Source: Bacteroidaceae bacterium (lineage in GTDB: Bacteria; Bacteroidota; Bacteroidia; Bacteroidales; Bacteroidaceae). Taken from it: a stretch of DNA of 57,280 bases. The translations under genes were made by a program, and so were the position numbers. This document shows, piece by piece, positions 19,749 to 29,283 of this stretch (position 1 is the first letter of the stretch; each line of letters opens with the position of its first letter). A model generated the notes under the pieces. It saw nothing but the letters and a program-made list of their open reading frames with translations, made no database searches and was not told the origin of the DNA. The stretch lies in assembly GCA_017540585.1 (NCBI GenBank), contig JAFYAT010000095.1, positions 1 to 57,280 of the forward strand, written 5' to 3'.

Positions 19749-19792
19749 TTCTCCGTTCTTTCTCCGTTCGTGAACGGAGAAAGAACGGAGAA
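19749..19792. repeat. Perfect 21-bp inverted repeat with 11-bp internal units
   Basis: The arms 19749-19769 and 19772-19792 are perfectly complementary across a 2-base centre. The right side continues as three units of about 11 bp (gaacggagaaa, gaacggagaac, gaacggagaaa) to 19804. It lies between the GH43 stop (19859) and the next promoter. It might stop transcription from the GH43 gene, but no T run follows on the minus strand. The rest of 19574-19858 shows nothing else convincing. Confidence 0.7.
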
Positions 19793-19858
19793 CGAACGGA
19801 GAAACGTCAAGCAAAAAGCGACTTTTACTCCAACAAAAACGAACAGAGGGTATGCTCG

Positions 19859-22744
19859 TTACTTAACAAACACCTTTCTTCCATTCATAATATACATTCC
19901 TTTTTGAGGTTTATTAACCTTTCGTCCCATCAAATCATAGATATTACCACGCAAGATAGAGGTATCATTTCTGTCTATTACAACATCCGAAATAGAGACT
20001 GCTTCAGGAGTAAAATCATTGACACGTGTAAGCATTGTATTGAGTGTCTTGACATCATCTGCCGTCAATTCACGGTCATAAACCATAAGGTCGTCGAACA
20101 TAACGTCTGCGCTACCCCAGAATGAGCCCATTCCGAGATACAAATACTTGGCAGACTTAACATGATTGACAACAAGACTGCGCTCAAAGTCGGCAGCTGT
20201 AGCACTTCCTGCCCACACATTAAGTGATGTAGAAATAGCACTACCATTTACATAAATCTTGAATCCATTAGTCAAAGAATAAGTGAACGTAACAAGACAC
20301 CATTTACCGACAGTCAACTGATTCATGACCTTCTTATCAGGATGATTGACATCAAACCAATTGCCCGTATTATCATTGAAACCGACATAACAATTTCCTG
20401 TCATATACAAACGAGCGCCATCCTCATTAGCCCTTGTACTATTGTAGAAACCAAATAGAGCATCGTATGCATTTGAATCCGTTCTCTTCACCCAGAAACT
20501 GACAGAAAAAGCATCAAGATTATCCTTATTCTGCAAAGGATTGACGAGACGTGTATAACTGTTGTCGCCATTTGCACCAAAGAACTGATGAAGAACCTTG
20601 CCAAAACGAGAGTAGTCACTTGCAAGAGAAGGAACAGTACCCTTGGAACTTGAACGACCATACTGCGCCTGCTGACTCTTGTCATACATATTGAGCGATG
20701 GCGTTTCATCAAAATTGTAATATGCCACAAGACCATCTGTTGCATTTCCTGTAAGAGGTGTTGCTGCAACAGCACGTACAGAATACTCCTTTTCCCAATA
20801 ATAATTACCTGATTCAAGACGAGCTGTCATTGTCAAATCGACATTTTCTGACTGTGGATTATATTTACCGGTAACAGACAGAACATCAGGATTGGTAGAT
20901 GTCCATTTAAGAGTAGTATTCTCCACTGGGTCAAACATAATATCAATGTTACTCTTGACATACGAAAGAGTCGAGGTCTTCAAGCACGTACTGCTATAAT
21001 TTTGATAATTGTAAGCAAGTGCACTCTCTGGCTTTAGTTTATATCCCCATACAGGAACTCCACAAGAAGCATTGCCACTGGTATTACAAACAGCTGTAAA
21101 AGCTATTGCCTTGGCAGTATTGTTCTCAAGCGTCTGCTCAACAAGAACACCATGATATGTGGTAGTTCCAATCTTTATCTCAATGTAAGACGTACCCTCA
21201 GTGAGTTTCCATGTACCTGAGTATGCACCGGAAATTTTACCATCTGAACTAAGCGTTATCTTCTTTGGTTCGGATTCTGCAAAAACAGAATGGTCTAACT
21301 TATACGGATGCATCAAGAAATGGTAATCACCAATTATATCTTCAGTAGTGAATGGACATCCAGAAGCTATGTCTGCATCTGTAACAGTTTCACCAGCAAA
21401 CTGGAAAGGAGCACATACGAGCCAACCATTCTTATTCTGAAAGAGTTGGTATGCACGTACCTGATGCCAAGCCGTATTATTGTTGAATTTCGTATGACAC
21501 ACAAGGAAACTGCGTCCCTTATCATCTGTACAAGCGGAATTATGTCCCTGGGCACACTCACCTACCGTCATATTGCCCCAATGGTTCATAGAGCCAATAA
21601 GGCGCATACCACGATTAGTAGTAGCGTTCTTTCCATAATTAAGATAATACTTGTCAGTATAGATAGCAGAAGTACCACTTGCGTCCTTATATGGGCCATC
21701 AGGCTTGTCAGAACGGAACACACGCATCTCATATCCTCCATCTGGCGAGAAGAATCCATAACTGAGGAAGAGATAATAATATTTACCTATATGTTGAATA
21801 TACGGACCTTCACCACTCACATAATAACCGCCAGCAATCTTCTTTCCGTAATATTCGTCACTTGTACATGAACTATTACCAGCATTAGTATTTGGATAAG
21901 TGTATGTATAGTCACGAAGACCTGTTTCCTTATCAAGTTTAAGCATAAAGATACCACCAGACCATGAGCCATAGACAAGCCATAATTCTCCATCTTCGTC
22001 AAAAAACACACAAGGATCAATACAGTTTGGCCAATAGTTACCATTGTTGTTGCCTTTCTTATACTTAGAAGGCAAAGACGTTTGTGTTCCCATGACAATC
22101 TCCAAATCGCTCTTCTTATAGTCTGGGGGAGTGATATTTTTGGTATTATCCTTAGATGTGTTTGAGCCAATAAAACCACCCATAACAACAGGTCCTTGAT
22201 AAGTGTAAGGACCTTTTATATTGTCACTTGTCATAAGAACCACAACAGATGACCAGAAATCGCCATTAAGACTTACATAATAGCACCATTTGTTCATCGA
22301 TGGATTCCATACAACATCTGCAGCCCACTGATTACCACTGACCCATTCTGCCTCAGACATATTATTGTTTGAAGCATATGTTGCACACCACGCTGCAGCA
22401 TCAAAAGAAGGAAAATCCACCTCTTCAACAACACCATTAAGCGTACGCTTAACCTTGCGGGCAGGACTTTTCTTGAAAGCCTTGTCATAAGTCGTATTAT
22501 AATAATTACCAATAGCCGTCCAGTTTCTCAAATCCGTAGAAACTGCACCAGCATAATGTGAACCATAAATATAGTATTTACCATCCTTAGAATTGAATAC
22601 TACGGATGGGTCATGAATGCCAATAGTGTTAAAAGTCTTTGTCTTATACAAATTTGACATTTGAGCAGTTGTAACCTGAGTCTGAGACTTGATAGCATTT
22701 CCCCAATAAAAGAAAATCAAAAAAGTTAGTATAATCCTATCCAT
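19859..22744 (-). CDS. Secreted GH43 glycoside hydrolase (probable endo-1,5-alpha-L-arabinanase) with LamG-like and T9SS-type C-terminal domains
   Basis: 961 residues. The GH43 five-bladed propeller spans about 40-440: catalytic base Asp45 (IHDPSV), transition-state Asp243 (CIDPCVFF) and acid Glu312 (VSGEGPYI) are all present, and the pattern is closest to extracellular arabinanases. A beta-rich linker follows. A LamG/concanavalin-like domain (about 705-890) begins DGLVAYYNFDETP, and residues about 932-961 (IYDLMGRKVNKPQKGMYI) form the tail that directs export by the type IX system. Signal peptide 1-20. It has its own gap on both sides, so it may be transcribed separately from the SusC/D unit. 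Arabinan as substrate is a family-level guess; other GH43 activities are possible. Confidence 0.85.
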   Translation of the reverse strand: MDRIILTFLIFFYWGNAIKSQTQVTTAQMSNLYKTKTFNTIGIHDPSVVFNSKDGKYYIYGSHYAGAVSTDLRNWTAIGNYYNTTYDKAFKKSPARKVKRTLNGVVEEVDFPSFDAAAWCATYASNNNMSEAEWVSGNQWAADVVWNPSMNKWCYYVSLNGDFWSSVVVLMTSDNIKGPYTYQGPVVMGGFIGSNTSKDNTKNITPPDYKKSDLEIVMGTQTSLPSKYKKGNNNGNYWPNCIDPCVFFDEDGELWLVYGSWSGGIFMLKLDKETGLRDYTYTYPNTNAGNSSCTSDEYYGKKIAGGYYVSGEGPYIQHIGKYYYLFLSYGFFSPDGGYEMRVFRSDKPDGPYKDASGTSAIYTDKYYLNYGKNATTNRGMRLIGSMNHWGNMTVGECAQGHNSACTDDKGRSFLVCHTKFNNNTAWHQVRAYQLFQNKNGWLVCAPFQFAGETVTDADIASGCPFTTEDIIGDYHFLMHPYKLDHSVFAESEPKKITLSSDGKISGAYSGTWKLTEGTSYIEIKIGTTTYHGVLVEQTLENNTAKAIAFTAVCNTSGNASCGVPVWGYKLKPESALAYNYQNYSSTCLKTSTLSYVKSNIDIMFDPVENTTLKWTSTNPDVLSVTGKYNPQSENVDLTMTARLESGNYYWEKEYSVRAVAATPLTGNATDGLVAYYNFDETPSLNMYDKSQQAQYGRSSSKGTVPSLASDYSRFGKVLHQFFGANGDNSYTRLVNPLQNKDNLDAFSVSFWVKRTDSNAYDALFGFYNSTRANEDGARLYMTGNCYVGFNDNTGNWFDVNHPDKKVMNQLTVGKWCLVTFTYSLTNGFKIYVNGSAISTSLNVWAGSATAADFERSLVVNHVKSAKYLYLGMGSFWGSADVMFDDLMVYDRELTADDVKTLNTMLTRVNDFTPEAVSISDVVIDRNDTSILRGNIYDLMGRKVNKPQKGMYIMNGRKVFVK

Positions 22745-23016
22745 ATAATTAAAATAAGTTAGTAATCATATAATAATCAAATTTCGAATTTACTTCTCTC
22801 GTAGTAAAGAGGAGTAAAGGGAAGTAAATTGAAGTAAAGAGACATTACCATGTCAGTACAAATAGCGAACAGACTGTCGTCTTTTACTTCTTTTTAAACA
22901 TTTTAGATCAATTTTACTTTCATAAATGAGTAAGTTAAAACTTGATGAACTTAAATTAAAATTCTTTTGCAAACATACGAAGAATAATTCACATACGGAA
23001 GGATAAAAACAAAAAA
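22745..23016. other. Gap upstream of GH43 with dispersed repeat and weak promoter
   Basis: There is no gene. It contains the composite element at 22800-22890 and, for the GH43 gene, a TATGTTTG -7 box (complement of 22970-22977) with no good -33 element. Use of that promoter would give a leader of about 220 nt running through the repeat. Confidence 0.4.
22800..22890 (+). repeat. Composite dispersed repeat, copy 1
   Basis: About four units of a gAgtaaag-like 9-mer (22800-22838) are followed by a conserved core: gagacattaccatgt (about 22839-22853), acaaat, then gcgaacagact (22865-22875) and tcgtctttt. The complement of 48541-48662 has the same parts in the same order. It sits in the presumed leader of the GH43 gene. 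Confidence 0.75.
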
Positions 23017-23044
23017 AGACTGCACATTCGGAAATGTACAGTCT
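23017..23044 (-). terminator. Intrinsic terminator after rplQ
   Basis: agactgcacatt (23017-23028) pairs with aatgtacagtct (23033-23044), with one mismatch and a 4-base loop. On the minus strand a T run follows (complement of 23011-23017). It closes the whole ribosomal cluster. Confidence 0.8.
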
Positions 23045-23067
23045 TAATATATACGTAAAAGTTAATT

Positions 23068-23550
23068 TTACTCAGCAGCTGTCTCAGCTGGAGCCTCAGT
23101 TGCAGTAGCCTCAGTAGCTTCTGCCTTTGGAGCAGCCTTCTTAGAACGACGAGTACGAGTAGTCTTCTTAACTTCCTGCTTAGCCATGTTCTCATCAAAG
23201 TCAACAAGCTCGATAAATGCCATATCAGCATCATCATTTGCACGCTTACCAATCTTGATGATACGTGTGTAACCGCCTGGACGGTTACCTACCTTAGCAG
23301 CAACTTCTCCAAAGAGATTCTTGATAGCTTCTTTGTTCTGGAGATAGCTGAAAACTACACGGCGATTATTTGTAGAATCCTCCTTAGCCTTAGTGATAAG
23401 TGGCTCTACATAAAGACGAAGAGCCTTAGCCTTTGGGAGCGTAGTAGTAATTCTCTTGTGCTCGATAAGAGAGATAGCCATGTTAGCGAGCATAGCAGCA
23501 CGATGAGAATTCTTACGACCGAGGTGGTTGAATTTCTTATTGTGTCTCAT
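23068..23550 (-). CDS. rplQ: 50S ribosomal protein L17
   Basis: 160 residues; starts [20 protein letters not shown], the L17 signature. The folded part ends near residue 118. The remaining 40 or so residues are a low-complexity Lys/Arg then Ala/Thr/Glu tail ([16 protein letters not shown]), a kind of extension often seen in Bacteroidota L17. It binds 23S rRNA near the exit tunnel. Last gene of the cluster, 3 bp after rpoA, followed by a terminator. Confidence 0.97.
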   Translation of the reverse strand: MRHNKKFNHLGRKNSHRAAMLANMAISLIEHKRITTTLPKAKALRLYVEPLITKAKEDSTNNRRVVFSYLQNKEAIKNLFGEVAAKVGNRPGGYTRIIKIGKRANDDADMAFIELVDFDENMAKQEVKKTTRTRRSKKAAPKAEATEATATEAPAETAAE

Positions 23551-23553
23551 TTT

Positions 23554-24546
23554 TTAATCTTTGTCTAATTTATACTTAGAAATATCAGTTCCGAACGAAA
23601 GGTTCAAGCTGTCAAGCAAGTCGTCAAGCTCTGTGAGTGACTTCTTACCAAAGTTACGGAACTTAAGCAAGTCTGTTTTGTTGAATTGTACAAGGTCGCC
23701 GAGAGTCTCAACATCCGCAGCCTTCAAACAGTTGAGGGCACGTACTGAGAGATCCATATCAACGAGCTTAGTCTTAAGCAACTGACGCATACGCAATACT
23801 TCCTCGTCGAACTCCTCGTTTCCATCCATTTCTGCATTCTCGAGAGTAATCTTCTCGTCAGAGAACAACATGAAGTGATAGATAAGAATCTTTGCAGCTT
23901 CCTTGAGTGCGTCCTTTGGATGAATAGAACCATCAGTAGTAACCTCCATGATAAGCTTATCATAGTCTGTCTTCTGACCTACACGATAGTTTTCTGTTGC
24001 GAACTTGACGTTGCGAATTGGAGTATAGATAGAGTCAATAGCAAGGTCATTAACCTCCTTGCAAAACTCACGATTTTCGTCTGCAGGAACGTAACCACGA
24101 CCCTTATTGATGCTCAATTCAATATCCAATGTTGCATGAGGATCTAAATGACAAATTACCAAATCAGGATTTAACACTCCAAACCCACTGAGATACTTAC
24201 TTATATCTCCAGCCTTGAACTCTGTTGAATTTTCAATGGAGATTGATACACGCTCTGTGTCTCCTCCCTCTGGTAACTGCTTGAATCGAACTTGCTTCAG
24301 ATTCAAGATAATGCCAGTAACATCCTCCTTAACACCAGGAATTGAGGCAAACTCATGCTCAACACCCTGAATTCTGATAGTGTTGATAGCATAACCCTCA
24401 AGTGATGAGAGAAGAATGCGTCGGAGGGCATTACCTACGGTAATACCGAACCCAGGCTCGAGAGGACGGAACTCAAACTTTCCGTACTTATCGTCAGCCT
24501 CCAGCATTATAACTTTTTCTGGTTTTTGAAATGCTAATACCGCCAT
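23554..24546 (-). CDS. rpoA: DNA-directed RNA polymerase alpha subunit
   Basis: 330 residues, the normal length. The N-terminal dimerisation domain (about 1-230) contains [20 protein letters not shown]; the C-terminal domain (about 255-320; [19 protein letters not shown] and [12 protein letters not shown]) binds DNA upstream elements and regulators. It scaffolds polymerase assembly with beta and beta'. Sits between rpsD (11 bp) and rplQ (3 bp), the standard alpha-operon position. Confidence 0.98.
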   Translation of the reverse strand: MAVLAFQKPEKVIMLEADDKYGKFEFRPLEPGFGITVGNALRRILLSSLEGYAINTIRIQGVEHEFASIPGVKEDVTGIILNLKQVRFKQLPEGGDTERVSISIENSTEFKAGDISKYLSGFGVLNPDLVICHLDPHATLDIELSINKGRGYVPADENREFCKEVNDLAIDSIYTPIRNVKFATENYRVGQKTDYDKLIMEVTTDGSIHPKDALKEAAKILIYHFMLFSDEKITLENAEMDGNEEFDEEVLRMRQLLKTKLVDMDLSVRALNCLKAADVETLGDLVQFNKTDLLKFRNFGKKSLTELDDLLDSLNLSFGTDISKYKLDKD

Positions 24547-24557
24547 TGATTTATTTA

Positions 24558-25163
24558 TTATTTAGAGTACAACTCGACAATCATCTGCTCCTTGATATTC
24601 TCTGGAATGTCTGCACGCTCAGGCATGTGAAGGAACTTTCCACCCTTCAAATTCTCATCCCACTCAATCCAAGGGTACTTGCTGTGATTGAAACCTGCGA
24701 GAGCAGCCTCAATAACCTCAAGACTCTTAGCCTTCTCACGTACTGCAACAACCTGACCTGGCTTTACAGAATAAGAAGGAATGTTGAGAACCTGACCGTC
24801 AACTGTAATGTGCTTGTGGCTTACAAGCTGACAAGCTGCAGCACGAGTTGGAGCAATACCAAGACGATATACTACATTGTCAAGACGAGACTCGAGAAGC
24901 TGAAGAAGAACCTCACCTGTTACACCAGACTTAGTTGCAGCCTTTTCGAAGAGGTTGCGGAACTGACGCTCGAGAACACCATAAGTATATTTTGCTTTCT
25001 GCTTCTCAGCAAGCATGAGACCGTACTCAGAAGACTTCTTACGACGGTTGTTACCATGCTGACCTGCAGGGTAATTTCTCTTAGAAAGAACCTTATCTGG
25101 ACCAAAGATAGCCTCACCAAAACGACGTGAGATTCTTGATTTAGGTCCTGTATATCTAGCCAT
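24558..25163 (-). CDS. rpsD: 30S ribosomal protein S4
   Basis: 201 residues; starts [20 protein letters not shown]. An N-terminal domain without zinc cysteines is followed by an S4 RNA-binding domain (about 93-155; [27 protein letters not shown]). A primary 16S-binding assembly protein, and in many bacteria the translational repressor of its own operon. The 104-bp gap upstream can fold into a three-way junction (see 25185-25256), which would suit autoregulation. Confidence 0.98.
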   Translation of the reverse strand: MARYTGPKSRISRRFGEAIFGPDKVLSKRNYPAGQHGNNRRKKSSEYGLMLAEKQKAKYTYGVLERQFRNLFEKAATKSGVTGEVLLQLLESRLDNVVYRLGIAPTRAAACQLVSHKHITVDGQVLNIPSYSVKPGQVVAVREKAKSLEVIEAALAGFNHSKYPWIEWDENLKGGKFLHMPERADIPENIKEQMIVELYSK

Positions 25164-25184
25164 ATTATTTCTTAATGTTAAAGT

Positions 25185-25256
25185 GCCCTATCCCACCGTC
25201 CGCAGCAGCAGCCGCAGAAAGGAAAGATGCGACATAAAAAGACCGCAGGATAGCGC
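25185..25256 (-). promoter_or_regulatory. Predicted structured leader upstream of rpsD (candidate S4 autoregulatory element)
   Basis: On the minus strand the ends pair as gc.ctatcc/ggatag.gc (complements of 248-256 and 185-193 of this 25-kb stretch). Inside are two hairpins: tgcgg/tcgca with a 10-base loop, and gcggc/gctgc with a 4-base loop. Together they make a three-way junction directly before rpsD in an otherwise tightly packed operon. S4 autoregulation through leader RNAs is known in several phyla; that this RNA binds S4 is inference. Confidence 0.5.
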
Positions 25257-25267
25257 AAAATATAAAA

Positions 25268-25657
25268 TTAAACTCTTCTTCTCTTTGGAGGGCGACAACC
25301 ATTGTGTGGAAGTGGAGTAACATCGATGATTTCAGAAACCTCGATACCTGCACCATGGCAACCACGTACAGCAGCCTCACGACCATTACCTGGACCCTTT
25401 ACATAGGCAACAACCTTTCTCAAACCGAGATCGAATGCAACCTTTGCACAATCCTGTGCTGCCATCTGAGCTGCGTAAGGAGTGTTCTTCTTTGAACCAC
25501 GGAAGCCCATCTTACCTGCTGATGACCAAGAGATGACCTGACCTTCACTGTTTGCAAGGCTAACAATGATATTGTTAAATGATGAGTGAACATGAAGCTG
25601 TCCCTGAGCATCAACCTTGACATTTCTCTTCTTTGCAGAAGCTGATTTCTTTGCCAT
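25268..25657 (-). CDS. rpsK: 30S ribosomal protein S11
   Basis: 129 residues. The core pattern [20 protein letters not shown] and the C-terminal [13 protein letters not shown] are diagnostic. It sits in the platform of the small subunit near the mRNA exit channel. It follows rpsM by 9 bp; the 104-bp gap to rpsD is the only sizeable spacer in this part of the cluster. Confidence 0.98.
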   Translation of the reverse strand: MAKKSASAKKRNVKVDAQGQLHVHSSFNNIIVSLANSEGQVISWSSAGKMGFRGSKKNTPYAAQMAAQDCAKVAFDLGLRKVVAYVKGPGNGREAAVRGCHGAGIEVSEIIDVTPLPHNGCRPPKRRRV

Positions 25658-25666
25658 ATCTTATAA

Positions 25667-26047
25667 TTATTTAGTAGCTTTTTTCTTATTTGCAACTGTT
25701 TTCTTCTTACCCTTACGAGTACGAGCGTTGTTCTTTGTACTCTGACCGCGTACAGGAAGACCAAGACGGTGACGGATACCACGGTAGCAACCAATGTCCA
25801 TCAAACGCTTGATGTTAAGCTGGATTTCTGAACGAAGGTCACCTTCTACCTTGTACTCAGCAGCGATAATCTCACGGATCTTACCTGCCTGCTCATCGTT
25901 CCAGTCCTTAACTTTCAAATCCTTGTCTACGCCAGCCTTTTCCAAAATCTTAGCTGAGCTGCTGCGACCAATACCAAAAATGTATGTGAGCGCAATTTCA
26001 CCTCTCTTATTCTGAGGGAGGTCTACACCAACAATTCTTATTGCCAT
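25667..26047 (-). CDS. rpsM: 30S ribosomal protein S13
   Basis: 126 residues; starts [20 protein letters not shown], with the helix-two-turn-helix region [16 protein letters not shown] and the C-terminal [19 protein letters not shown] followed by a Lys-rich tail that reaches toward the P-site tRNA. Lies 33 bp after rpmJ. Confidence 0.98.
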   Translation of the reverse strand: MAIRIVGVDLPQNKRGEIALTYIFGIGRSSSAKILEKAGVDKDLKVKDWNDEQAGKIREIIAAEYKVEGDLRSEIQLNIKRLMDIGCYRGIRHRLGLPVRGQSTKNNARTRKGKKKTVANKKKATK

Positions 26048-26080
26048 ATCTTTATATTATTTCTTATTCATACAAAAGAA

Positions 26081-26197
26081 TCATCCCTGACGCATCTTGT
26101 ACTTAGGATTCTTCTTATTAATAACAAACAGACGACCTTTACGTCTTACGATTACGCAATCTGGTGTACGTTTCTTCAAAGAAGCTCTTGTTTTCAT
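26081..26197 (-). CDS. rpmJ: 50S ribosomal protein L36
   Basis: 38 codons, found by translating the gap between infA and rpsM. It begins [19 protein letters not shown] and ends NPKYKMRQG, the L36 pattern. Only one cysteine remains (in PDCVIVRR), so this is the zinc-independent form without the Cys3-His ligand set. It is located 11 bp after infA, as in most bacteria. Confidence 0.93.
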   Translation of the reverse strand: MKTRASLKKRTPDCVIVRRKGRLFVINKKNPKYKMRQG

Positions 26198-26208
26198 ATA
26201 ATGAATTA

Positions 26209-26427
26209 TTATTTATATCTGAATACTATTCGTCCCTTGGACAAGTCATAAGGTGACATCTCAACTCGTATCTTATCTCCTGGAAGAATCTTAATATAAT
26301 GCATTCTCATCTTTCCAGAGATGTGAGCGATGATCTCATGACCATTCTCCAATTCTACTCGGAACATCGCATTAGACAATGCCTCTACGATTGTTCCATC
26401 TTGTTCTATTGCGGACTGCTTAGCCAT
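26209..26427 (-). CDS. infA: Translation initiation factor IF-1
   Basis: 72 residues, an S1/OB-fold protein ([39 protein letters not shown]; ending KGRIVFRYK). It binds the A site of the 30S subunit during initiation. It begins one base after the map stop codon, in the usual secY-map-infA-rpmJ order. Confidence 0.98.
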   Translation of the reverse strand: MAKQSAIEQDGTIVEALSNAMFRVELENGHEIIAHISGKMRMHYIKILPGDKIRVEMSPYDLSKGRIVFRYK

Positions 26428-26428
26428 A

Positions 26429-27226
26429 TTATAAAGATTTTTCTCTTAATACTTTTTCTATTTCCTCGAAAGACGATAAGATATCGGCTTTACCCTTTCT
26501 GACACATATTGAATGTTCAAAGTGTGCGGCAGGCTTTCTATCTCTTGTAACGATTCCCCAACGATCTTCCTGCATGTAAATTTCTTTAGCACCCATTGTT
26601 ATCATTGGCTCAATCGCAATACACAGACCACTCTTAAGAAGAATTCCATTACCTCTTCTACCATAGTTAGGAACCTGTGGATCCTCATGCATTTCCTTAC
26701 CGATTCCATGTCCGACAAACTCCCTGACAACTCCGTATCCGTTTTTCTCACAATGAGACTGGATAGTATTGGAGATATCTCCAAGTCTTCGACCTACAAC
26801 TGCCTGTTCAATTCCCAAGTAAAGAGATTGCTTAGTAACATCAAGCAAATTCTGAACCTCCTGAGATATTTCACCAACAGCAAAAGTATAACAAGAATCG
26901 CCACAATAACCATCAAGTTTAGTTCCACAGTCAATAGAGACTATATCACCTTCCTTGAGAGGATTATCATTCGGAATACCATGAACAACCTGTTCGTTAA
27001 CCGATGTACAGATGCTTGCAGGAAATGGACCACCATACGGATTTGGGAAACCCTTGAAAGTTGGAATAGCCCCGTTATCACGAATGAACGACTCTGCTAT
27101 TTTGTCCAACTGTCTTGTGGTAACTCCTGGCTGGATGGCTTTCGCCAACTCAGCCAGAGTTTTTCCTACAAGAAGATTTGCTTTCCTAAGAAGCTCGACT
27201 TCTTCGTCAGTCTTAAGATACACCAT
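26429..27226 (-). CDS. map: Methionine aminopeptidase, type I
   Basis: 265 residues. It removes the N-terminal methionine from new proteins. The dinuclear metal ligands are all visible: the two Asp in [15 protein letters not shown], His in [12 protein letters not shown], Glu in AIEPMITMG and Glu in HFEHSICV. No N-terminal zinc-finger extension, so it is the short bacterial (type Ia) form. Between secY (17 bp) and infA (1 bp). Confidence 0.97.
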   Translation of the reverse strand: MVYLKTDEEVELLRKANLLVGKTLAELAKAIQPGVTTRQLDKIAESFIRDNGAIPTFKGFPNPYGGPFPASICTSVNEQVVHGIPNDNPLKEGDIVSIDCGTKLDGYCGDSCYTFAVGEISQEVQNLLDVTKQSLYLGIEQAVVGRRLGDISNTIQSHCEKNGYGVVREFVGHGIGKEMHEDPQVPNYGRRGNGILLKSGLCIAIEPMITMGAKEIYMQEDRWGIVTRDRKPAAHFEHSICVRKGKADILSSFEEIEKVLREKSL

Positions 27227-27243
27227 CTTATTAATATGCTTCG

Positions 27244-28611
27244 TTAAGCGTGTTCACCACGGATTCTGCCGTTGTCAAGAAGACCATCATAGTGACGCAT
27301 GAGGAGGTGACTCTCAATCTGCTGAAGAGTATCGAGTACAACACCTACGAGAATCAACAATGAAGTTCCACCGAAGAACTGAGCAAATTCTCTTTGAACA
27401 CCGAACATATCTGCAAAAGCAGGCATAACGGCAATAAGAGCAAGGAAGAGAGAACCAGGGAAAGTAATCTTAGACATAATGCTGTCAATATAGTCAGCAG
27501 TGTCCTTACCTGGCTTCACGCCTGGGATAAAACCGTTATTACGCTTCATATCTTCAGCCATCTGAACTGGATTGATAGTGATTGCCGTATAAAGGAATGT
27601 AAAGAGTACAATCAATGTTGCGAAAATCACATTATAAACCCAACCAGTAGTATCAACAAGCTGAGACATAAAAGGTCCAATCTTACCACCGTTAAAATAG
27701 CTTGAAACAGTAGCAGGTATGAACATGATAGCCTGAGCGAAGATAATTGGCATTACATTTGCGGCATATGGCTTAAGCGGAATGTACTGACGCGCACCAG
27801 AAACCTGAACCTTGTTAGAACCTGCAATACGCTTTGCATACTGTACTGGAACCTGACGGACACCAGTTACGAGGCATATTGCTGCTGCAATAACAGCTAC
27901 ATAAATGACAATCTCAAGCAAGAATACTACGAGACCAGCATTCTGAGGATCCCAACGAGAAGCGAGTTCCTGACCGAAAGCGTTAGGGAAACGAGCAATG
28001 ATACCAATCATGATAATGAGAGATACACCATTTCCGATACCCTTATCAGTAATTCTTTCACCCAACCACAAAATGAACATGCTACCAGCTGCAAGAATGA
28101 TAGTAGAGATAACAAGGAAAGCTGCCCAGCCACCTGGAAGTGAGCTGTAAATTGCAGTTCCCTGAGTCTGCATTTTGAGATTAAGAAGATAAGATGGAGC
28201 CTGGAATAAGAGAATAAGCACAGTCAAGTAGCGAGTGTACTGATTCATCTTTCTTCTTCCGCTCTCACCTTCACGCTGCATCTTCTGGAAATAAGGAACT
28301 GCTATACCAAGCAACTGCATCACGATGGAAGCAGAGATGTATGGCATGATTCCAAGTGCAAAGATAGAAGCCTTAGAAAAAGCACCACCTGAGAACATGT
28401 CAAGTAAAGACATCAAACCGCCTTCAGTCTGCTGGTGAAGCCCCTGGAGAGCATTGGTGTCAATACCAGGAAGCACAACGTATGAACCGAAACGATAGAC
28501 AGTGACCATTGCGATAGTAAAGAGAATCTTTGCACGCAAATCTTCAACTGAGAAGATATTTGCCATTGTCTTGATGAACTTGATATTCTTAAGTTTTCCT
28601 ATTGCTTCCAT
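27244..28611 (-). CDS. secY: Protein translocase subunit SecY
   Basis: 455 residues with about ten membrane segments. The plug/first segment region reads VYRFGSYVVLPGID; the conserved stretch GISASIV appears here as MPYISASIVMQLL, and cytoplasmic loops C4-C5 contain RITDKGIGNGVSLIIM and PVQYAKRI. It is the channel for Sec export, paired with SecE/SecG encoded elsewhere. The start at MEAIGKLKN is taken as the longest; an internal Met at residue 16 is possible. It follows rplO by 4 bp. Confidence 0.97.
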   Translation of the reverse strand: MEAIGKLKNIKFIKTMANIFSVEDLRAKILFTIAMVTVYRFGSYVVLPGIDTNALQGLHQQTEGGLMSLLDMFSGGAFSKASIFALGIMPYISASIVMQLLGIAVPYFQKMQREGESGRRKMNQYTRYLTVLILLFQAPSYLLNLKMQTQGTAIYSSLPGGWAAFLVISTIILAAGSMFILWLGERITDKGIGNGVSLIIMIGIIARFPNAFGQELASRWDPQNAGLVVFLLEIVIYVAVIAAAICLVTGVRQVPVQYAKRIAGSNKVQVSGARQYIPLKPYAANVMPIIFAQAIMFIPATVSSYFNGGKIGPFMSQLVDTTGWVYNVIFATLIVLFTFLYTAITINPVQMAEDMKRNNGFIPGVKPGKDTADYIDSIMSKITFPGSLFLALIAVMPAFADMFGVQREFAQFFGGTSLLILVGVVLDTLQQIESHLLMRHYDGLLDNGRIRGEHA

Positions 28612-28615
28612 TGTA

Positions 28616-29062
28616 TTAGAGTTTTACAGCGTTACCACCTTTTTCAGTTATGGCTGCCTCAGCCTTAGCAGAGAATGCGTTAGCCTCGACATCCAACTTT
28701 GAAGTAAGTTCACCATTGCCAAGAACCTTAACGAGCTGATTCTTCTTTACGAAGCCAGCCTCGATAAGCTCAGCAATACCAATCTTAGTTGCACCAAGTT
28801 TCTCAGCAAGAGACTGGATAAGATCAAGATTGATAGCCTTGTACTCAACGCGGTTGATGTTCTTGAAACCGAACTTAGGAACACGGCGCTGAAGTGGCAT
28901 CTGACCACCCTCAAAACCGATCTTCTTCTTGTAACCAGATCTTGCCTTTGCACCCTTGTGACCGCGAGTAGAAGTACGGCCCTTACCAGAACCGTATCCA
29001 CGACCTACGCGCTTAGAGTTATGTGTTGCGCCCTCTGCAGGCTGCAAGTTATATAATTCCAT
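28616..29062 (-). CDS. rplO: 50S ribosomal protein L15
   Basis: 148 residues. The Gly-rich N-terminus KRVGRGYGSGKGRTSTRGHKG wraps into 23S rRNA, and the C-terminal half (IAELIEAGFVKKNQLVKVLG) is globular. Position between rpmD and secY is standard for the spc operon. Confidence 0.97.
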   Translation of the reverse strand: MELYNLQPAEGATHNSKRVGRGYGSGKGRTSTRGHKGAKARSGYKKKIGFEGGQMPLQRRVPKFGFKNINRVEYKAINLDLIQSLAEKLGATKIGIAELIEAGFVKKNQLVKVLGNGELTSKLDVEANAFSAKAEAAITEKGGNAVKL

Positions 29063-29093
29063 TTTAAATCTAGTTTAGTAGTACTTAATAAAA

Positions 29094-29270
29094 TTAGTCG
29101 ATAACCTCAACAAGGTGCTCAACCTTGCGAATCATACCGCGGAGTGAAGGAGTATCCTCACGCTCAACAACGCGGTTGATCTTTCCGAGACCGAGAGACT
29201 GAAGTGTTGCCTTCTGATCTACTGGACGGCCAGCCTGGCCCTTAACCTGCTTAATCTTAATTGTTGCCAT
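29094..29270 (-). CDS. rpmD: 50S ribosomal protein L30
   Basis: 58 codons, found by translating the gap between rpsE and rplO. It starts MATIKIKQVKGQAGRP, with the L30 pattern LQSLGLGKINRVVEREDTPS and the end RKVEHLVEVID. It lies 13 bp after rpsE and 31 bp before rplO, exactly where L30 is expected. Confidence 0.95.
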   Translation of the reverse strand: MATIKIKQVKGQAGRPVDQKATLQSLGLGKINRVVEREDTPSLRGMIRKVEHLVEVID

Positions 29271-29283
29271 GAATTATTCCTCC

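Noticed and set aside
24531-25130. 199-codon plus-strand frame across rpsD
   Set aside because: Antisense shadow of rpsD; the minus-strand frame is an unmistakable S4 protein. The same applies to other long antisense frames over rpoA, fusA, hypD and the SusC genes.
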